From NCBI GenBank assembly GCA_020345785.1, contig CP070771.1, positions 3,637,933 through 3,656,898 on the forward strand: DNA of 18,966 bases. The letters are read 5' to 3'. The position numbers were made by a program, and so were the translations under genes. Under the pieces are notes generated by a model that was not told the origin of the DNA, searched no databases, and saw only the letters and a list, made by a program, of their open reading frames with translations. Shown here in pieces: positions 16,440-18,966 of this stretch. The DNA is from Desulfobacterales bacterium. GTDB taxonomy: Bacteria > Desulfobacterota > Desulfobacteria > Desulfobacterales > JAFDCJ01. Within the stretch, counting starts at the first letter, position 1; each line of letters opens with the position of its first letter.

Positions 16440-16467
16440 ATATTATCTAATTCTCTTTTTGGTACAA
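16440..16467 (-). promoter_or_regulatory. Sigma-70-like promoter for the dehydrogenase operon
   Basis: Read on the - strand, TTGTAC (16467-16462) and TAATAT (16445-16440) are separated by 16 bases. Transcription would begin near 16433, giving a leader of about 60 bases before E1 beta. Match to the consensus is good in the first bases of both boxes; use is unproven. Confidence 0.45.
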
Positions 16468-16499
16468 TTCTATAGTGAAATTCTCCGGCCCCCTGGAAA

Positions 16500-16643
16500 A
16501 TGCATCTTGAAATCATTCGTATTCGTAACCATCGACGAGAAGTTGAACGTATAAATAATTTTATTGATTTTTTTGTGACCCTAATCGAGATTGTCAACGA
16601 TGAAGACGATATAATTAACCAATCGATTTTTGAAGGTTTTTAA
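16500..16643 (+). CDS. Doubtful small ORF, 47 residues
   Basis: ATG at 16500 opens a frame of 47 codons (begins MHLEIIRIRNHRREVERINN, ends with an acidic NDEDD and SIFEGF). The pattern of charged and hydrophobic residues could form a helix. Only a weak GGAAA lies ahead, the context is AT-rich, and it runs opposite to its neighbours. No family is recognised; it may be chance or the remnant of a decayed gene. Confidence 0.15.
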   Translation: MHLEIIRIRNHRREVERINNFIDFFVTLIEIVNDEDDIINQSIFEGF

Positions 16644-16713
16644 TCTTGTTCGGGTTTAAATCCCATCCGCTTAGCTTGCTGCCATAAGATTGACATAATT
16701 TTTAGAAAAATTC

Positions 16714-16734
16714 CCCCGCCCTCTTGCTGCGGGG
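16714..16734. repeat. GC-rich stem-loop CCCCGC/GCGGGG
   Basis: CCCCGC (16714-16719) pairs with GCGGGG (16729-16734) over a 9-base loop in very AT-rich surroundings. No T-run follows on either strand, so it is a weak terminator at best. It is the first of three stem-loops within about 190 bases and resembles a dispersed REP-like hairpin; that likeness is from memory. Confidence 0.45.
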
Positions 16735-16848
16735 ATGCTTTATTTGAATTTAAACATGTTTTCCCTTGGGTGGTACAAACAAAATTTAAAACGGAATTCG
16801 ACAAAACACTCTTTTTATTAATGAAGCTATGGCCCTATATGCTTAAGA

Positions 16849-16866
16849 AATCGGTTTCAACCGATT
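16849..16866. repeat. Perfect stem-loop AATCGGT/ACCGATT
   Basis: Seven-base perfect arms (16849-16855 and 16860-16866) surround TTCA. It is immediately followed by the next hairpin, forming a tandem structure between E1 beta and the GntR gene. It could be an RNA element or an operator; nothing else in the gap explains it. Confidence 0.4.
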
Positions 16867-16867
16867 A

Positions 16868-16898
16868 ACGAACCCACCGTCATACAGGCGGTGGTCGT
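16868..16898. repeat. Stem-loop CCACCG/CGGTGG with extended base
   Basis: CCACCG (16874-16879) pairs with CGGTGG (16889-16894) over a 9-base loop. ACGA (16868-16871) and TCGT (16895-16898) extend the stem across a two-base bulge. Together with the CCCCGC hairpin 130 bases away it may mark the two ends of a small non-autonomous palindromic element. Confidence 0.4.
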
Positions 16899-17105
16899 TC
16901 AGTGCGATTGCTTTTGTCGGGTGATTGATTTATTATTGGATATAGCGACTAAAAACACGTTAACTTGTCAGCATGTAATACTTACATAACATGTTTATAT
17001 CCTAAGAGGATTCATTGTCAAGAAAAAAATCTAATCATGAAATCAGATAGATAAATAAGATTATCCAAGATGTTGCCACTATGATTTTTATTGGACAGGC
17101 AAGAA

Positions 17106-17240
17106 ATGGACAAGGCGCAAATTCAGCCTTCATGGAAATGGTTTTGGGAGAAAAATCTCGTTTTTGAATATTATTTGCGGTTTCACAACCTCCTGCAGTT
17201 TAAACGAAAATGGTTTAAAGGGAATAATATGGCTTTATAG
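17106..17240 (+). CDS. Doubtful small ORF, 44 residues
   Basis: ATG at 17106 opens a frame of 44 codons rich in aromatic and basic residues (MDKAQIQPSWKWFWEKN at the start, then EYYLRFHNLLQFKRKWF). No convincing ribosome site is present. The composition resembles a fragment of a transposase or DNA-binding protein, but no family is recognised. Confidence 0.17.
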   Translation: MDKAQIQPSWKWFWEKNLVFEYYLRFHNLLQFKRKWFKGNNMAL

Positions 17241-17299
17241 TATGCTTGAATTGCACTTTGGGTTTTCAAAATTAGCATAATTTGGAACTTAACTGCTCC

Positions 17300-18109
17300 T
17301 CAAACTTTCTTGGAAAAATAGTCAGGTGGTCTTTCAATGGTCGATTTCAACATACAATTAGTACCGCTAAATCGGGCATCAAAGTAATCGACGGCATGTC
17401 CATCGGAGTCGTACGCAATGCCTTTCATTCGAAGGCATGGCTCCCACAATTCCACCTGAAGTAACTGTGCGTCCATAAGTGACATCCTAACAGCCATAAC
17501 CTCCCTCTCAGCTCGAACAATCTCCAATTTGAAATATTCATGCAAGAGGCAATAAAGGTCCGCTGCGAAACTGTCTTTATTAATCTCGAGCAATTTTGAA
17601 AATCTGAAAAACGGCAAATATTGGTCAACAACAATCAGGGGTTTTTTATCTACAAAACGTAAGCGCTTCAGATGAATAACCGGATCTCCGCGCTCTATTC
17701 CTAACCCATTTGATACCGATGCCGATGAATTCTCTTTGGTTCTCTCAAGCAGATTGGTATGATGATTCCGGCCGAGTTTATCAACCATCTCCCCGAAACT
17801 CAAAAGCGTGCTCATATATACTAACGACACGCCTTCTAATTTTTTAACAATTGTACCCTTCCCTCGAATCCTCTTTAGATAGTCGTTTTTGATTAGTATG
17901 TTTATAGCCCGATTAACGGTTGGACGACTAACTTCAAGTTGGGAGGAGATTTCTTCCTCGCTGAAAAAACGGCTTCCAGGTTTTAGCATATTGCTGGACA
18001 GGAAATGTTCCAAGACATAGGCGACCTGATAATAGAGTGGTAAATCACTTTCAACTATATAGGTCTTGTATTCGGACAACTTATTATTCACATCATCATA
18101 CGTTTCCAT
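17300..18109 (-). CDS. GntR family transcriptional regulator, HutC/UTRA type
   Basis: This is a 269-residue DNA-binding regulator. The winged helix-turn-helix covers about residues 23-90: LPLYYQVAYVLEHFL, FFSEEEISSQLEVSRPTVNRA as the recognition region, and the wing LKRIRGKGTIV. From about 100 to the end it matches a UTRA ligand-binding domain: alternating strands, ERGDPVIHLKRLRF, PLIVVDQYLP, and a final YFDARFSG strand pair. The UTRA fold usually senses a small metabolite. The gene points towards the E1-E2-E3 operon and is the only regulator in the window, so control of that operon is likely though unproven. No clear Shine-Dalgarno precedes the ATG; the 900-base gap to E1 beta means the two are probably separate transcripts. 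Confidence 0.9.
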   Translation of the reverse strand: METYDDVNNKLSEYKTYIVESDLPLYYQVAYVLEHFLSSNMLKPGSRFFSEEEISSQLEVSRPTVNRAINILIKNDYLKRIRGKGTIVKKLEGVSLVYMSTLLSFGEMVDKLGRNHHTNLLERTKENSSASVSNGLGIERGDPVIHLKRLRFVDKKPLIVVDQYLPFFRFSKLLEINKDSFAADLYCLLHEYFKLEIVRAEREVMAVRMSLMDAQLLQVELWEPCLRMKGIAYDSDGHAVDYFDARFSGTNCMLKSTIERPPDYFSKKV

Positions 18110-18115
18110 GTTTAC

Positions 18116-18129
18116 AACAGTTATCTGTT
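18116..18129. promoter_or_regulatory. Inverted repeat just upstream of the GntR gene
   Basis: AACAG and CTGTT (5-base arms, TTAT between) lie 7 bases from the GntR start codon, a position suited to autoregulation. Arms are short, so chance is possible. Confidence 0.25.
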
Positions 18130-18189
18130 TTTTAGGTGAATTTCAATATAAAAATACCAATTGGCAAATTATGTTGATCACAACCGATA

Positions 18190-18214
18190 GTGATAATCTG
18201 AGGCTATCACTCAG
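18190..18214. promoter_or_regulatory. Overlapping inverted repeats upstream of the GntR gene
   Basis: GTGATA (18190-18195) and TATCAC (18205-18210) are perfect 6-base arms. A second pair, CTGAG (18199-18203) and CTCAG (18210-18214), overlaps them. They lie about 80-105 bases before the GntR start. They might be an operator or an alternative-pairing RNA; function is inferred. Confidence 0.3.
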
Positions 18215-18327
18215 TCCTGGAGGTAAGCTTCTTCTTGAGCGATGTCGCCTGCATGTTTTCCGATAAGCCTCTTCACTTCGGATGATCAGCACCATATTAT
18301 TGGAAACCAGTGAAGAATGGTAAATAA

Positions 18328-18441
18328 ATAAATAGTATCTTAAATCGGAGCCCTACCTTTAAAAATGAAGGGTGGTTTAACGCCCTTTATGATCGTGCTG
18401 AAGACATCAAAGCGACAGATCTCGAAGACGACGATGAATAA
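18328..18441 (+). other. Open frame without a start codon, possible gene 3' remnant
   Basis: A frame of 37 codons without ATG, GTG or TTG in a sensible place ends with an acidic tail (WFNALYDRAEDIKATDLEDDDE is encoded in pieces up to the stop at 18439). The hydrophilic acidic ending looks like a protein C-terminus. It may be the tail of a gene cut off by rearrangement; no family is recognised. Confidence 0.2.
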
Positions 18442-18468
18442 GTCTAGGCTATCGACTGAAAGGAGGTG

Positions 18469-18522
18469 ATGAAATTGATGGTAGGGGATTACGGTAATAA
18501 AAGATGCCGTATTGAGTATTAA
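18469..18522 (+). CDS. Putative 17-codon leader ORF
   Basis: The frame encodes MKLMVGDYGNKRCRIEY. AGGAGG at 18461-18466 is too close to the first ATG (2 bases) but well placed for TTG 18475 (8 bases) or ATG 18478 (11 bases), so the translated product may be 14-15 residues. The stop at 18520 lies inside the enclosed part of the 10-bp stem, so its translation would melt the 5' arm of that structure. Confidence 0.3.
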   Translation: MKLMVGDYGNKRCRIEY

Positions 18523-18619
18523 TCCAACAGCAGGGCTGTCAGAGGCTCCCAATACGGCAACATAGCACCTGCATACATAATCTGGATAGAGCCCTCTGTC
18601 AAGTCCAGAGGAGGCCACC

Positions 18620-18646
18620 ATGGTTATTATTATCATCGTGATATGA
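18620..18646 (+). CDS. Putative 8-codon Ile/Val leader peptide
   Basis: ATG 18620 is preceded by GAGGAGG (18608-18614) with a 5-base spacer. The frame reads M-V-I-I-I-I-V-I-stop and uses all three isoleucine codons. The stop ends 4 bases before the 5' arm of a strong terminator. Runs of codons for a regulated amino acid ahead of a terminator are the mark of ribosome-mediated attenuation of ilv operons. Here the gene to be controlled is missing, and part of the ribosome site is sequestered in a hairpin. Confidence 0.4.
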   Translation: MVIIIIVI

Positions 18647-18650
18647 GATC

Positions 18651-18690
18651 GGCCGCCCTTAGCCTCGTGCTAGGGGTGGCCTTCTTTTTT
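18651..18690 (+). terminator. Strong intrinsic terminator
   Basis: A 13-bp stem (18651-18663 with 18669-18681, two G-T wobbles, loop CTCGT) is followed by TTCTTTTTT at 18682-18690. It ends the structured + strand unit. Confidence 0.85.
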
Positions 18691-18833
18691 AGTTCTACTG
18701 TACTTTCCCGTGTGAGAGTCTGTGTGTTAAAAACTTTCCAAAATATGACAAAACGGGATAAAATTGGAAAAGGCATGGAATGAAAAAATCAAGTAATTAT
18801 TGTATGTTATGGAAAATTGAGGAATTTAGGAAA

Positions 18834-18901
18834 CCCGGAGGTAGTGTCTGAAAATCCCCGTGTTGCGCCTCAGGCGCATTCGATTCTGTCCCTCGGCACC
18901 A
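18834..18901 (+). pseudogene. tRNA-Phe-like remnant (3' half with encoded CCA)
   Basis: From the anticodon loop CTGAAAA (anticodon GAA) through TCCCCGTGT, then TTCGATTC of the T loop and CCTCGGCACCA at the end, the segment follows the 3' half of a bacterial tRNA-Phe. TGAAAATCCCCGTGT agrees base for base with E. coli tRNA-Phe as I recall it. The 5' side does not fold properly: there is no D arm, the anticodon stem pairs at 2 of 5 positions, and the 5' acceptor strand CCGGAGG pairs at 5 of 7. The T stem is disrupted by a TGCGCC-TCA-GGCGCA hairpin. It is therefore not a functional tRNA; a displaced 3' fragment left by site-specific integration is the best reading. Confidence 0.55.
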
Positions 18902-18905
18902 AATT

Positions 18906-18939
18906 AAAGGATATCAGGCGAAGTTCGATATCCTTTTTT
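18906..18939 (+). terminator. Perfect intrinsic terminator after the tRNA-like remnant
   Basis: AAAGGATATC (18906-18915) and GATATCCTTT (18927-18936) form a perfect 10-bp stem with an 11-base loop, followed by a T-run to 18939. It starts 4 bases after the CCA. Its intactness contrasts with the decayed tRNA body. Confidence 0.8.
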
Positions 18940-18966
18940 CATTTTTGACCTCACATGCAGACGCAT

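Larger units (their letters stand above)
18459..18690 (+). ncRNA. Structured leader or small RNA ending in a terminator
   Basis: Four elements follow one another on the + strand. An excellent ribosome site (AAAGGAGGTGATG, 18459-18471) heads a 14-17 codon ORF. Then comes a 10-bp stem, TGCCGTATTG (18505-18514) with CAATACGGCA (18550-18559), enclosing ACAGC/GCTGT (18527-18531 with 18535-18539). Next is CCTCTG/CAGAGG (18593-18598 with 18606-18611), which covers part of a second ribosome site before an 8-codon ORF. A strong terminator ends the unit. This layout is typical of a cis-regulatory leader or attenuator. No known riboswitch or T-box consensus was recognised, and no gene follows within the window. 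Confidence 0.45.

Noticed and set aside
16714..16734. Terminator for the GntR transcript
   Set aside because: The hairpin is over 560 bases beyond the GntR stop and lacks a T-run in that direction.
18459..18473. Match to the 3' end of 16S rRNA on the - strand (ATCACCTCCTTT)
   Set aside because: Only about 12 bases agree and the preceding sequence is not 16S. It is better explained as a very strong Shine-Dalgarno site on the + strand.
18340..18636. 98-codon - strand frame overlapping the structured RNA region
   Set aside because: No ribosome site on that strand, no recognisable domain, and it runs antisense through the stems and the terminator-proximal leader.
18459..18690. T-box or other known riboswitch
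   Set aside because: The T-box AGGGTGGNACC core, specifier-loop pattern and the consensus of common riboswitches could not be found; only the generic attenuator layout is supported.

Overview
The window joins two unrelated catabolic modules that converge near 9.8 kb, plus an RNA-rich, protein-poor right end. The organism looks like a Gram-negative bacterium. Strong Shine-Dalgarno sites, Lsr/Rbs-type sugar import and a lipoate-dependent dehydrogenase complex would suit a Desulfobacterota-like genome, but that placement is only a hunch. No rRNA, CRISPR array, transposase or integrase is visible.

Left module (1-9783, + strand, moderate GC by eye): the 3' part of a sugar-binding protein gene, a double ATPase, two different permeases, two tandem FGGY kinases, a short-chain dehydrogenase and a zinc-dependent medium-chain dehydrogenase. 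The kinases resemble the autoinducer-2 kinase LsrK more than xylulokinase or glycerol kinase. The layout (binding protein, ATPase, two permeases, kinase) recalls Lsr, but no LsrF or LsrG is present and two oxidoreductases follow. The simplest reading is import, oxidation or reduction, and phosphorylation of an unidentified small sugar or polyol.

Middle module (9821-16374, - strand, visibly more AT-rich): E1 beta, E2, E1 alpha, an SDR and dihydrolipoamide dehydrogenase form a complete 2-oxoacid/acetoin-dehydrogenase-type complex in the unusual order beta-E2-alpha-SDR-E3. The last gene, an alpha/beta hydrolase, is broken by two frameshifts and a stop. A promoter-like sequence and a 16-bp palindrome precede E1 beta. 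Upstream in the same direction (17300-18109) lies a GntR/HutC-type regulator, the natural candidate controller.

Right end and gaps: 16375-17299 holds the promoter and palindrome, three stem-loops and two doubtful small ORFs. The segment 18110-18966 has no ordinary gene. It carries a structured + strand RNA-like region with two tiny ORFs behind excellent ribosome sites (one encodes M-V-I-I-I-I-V-I), a strong terminator, then a tRNA-Phe-like 3' fragment ending in CCA and a second perfect terminator. The tRNA remnant and the composition change suggest an old integration boundary.
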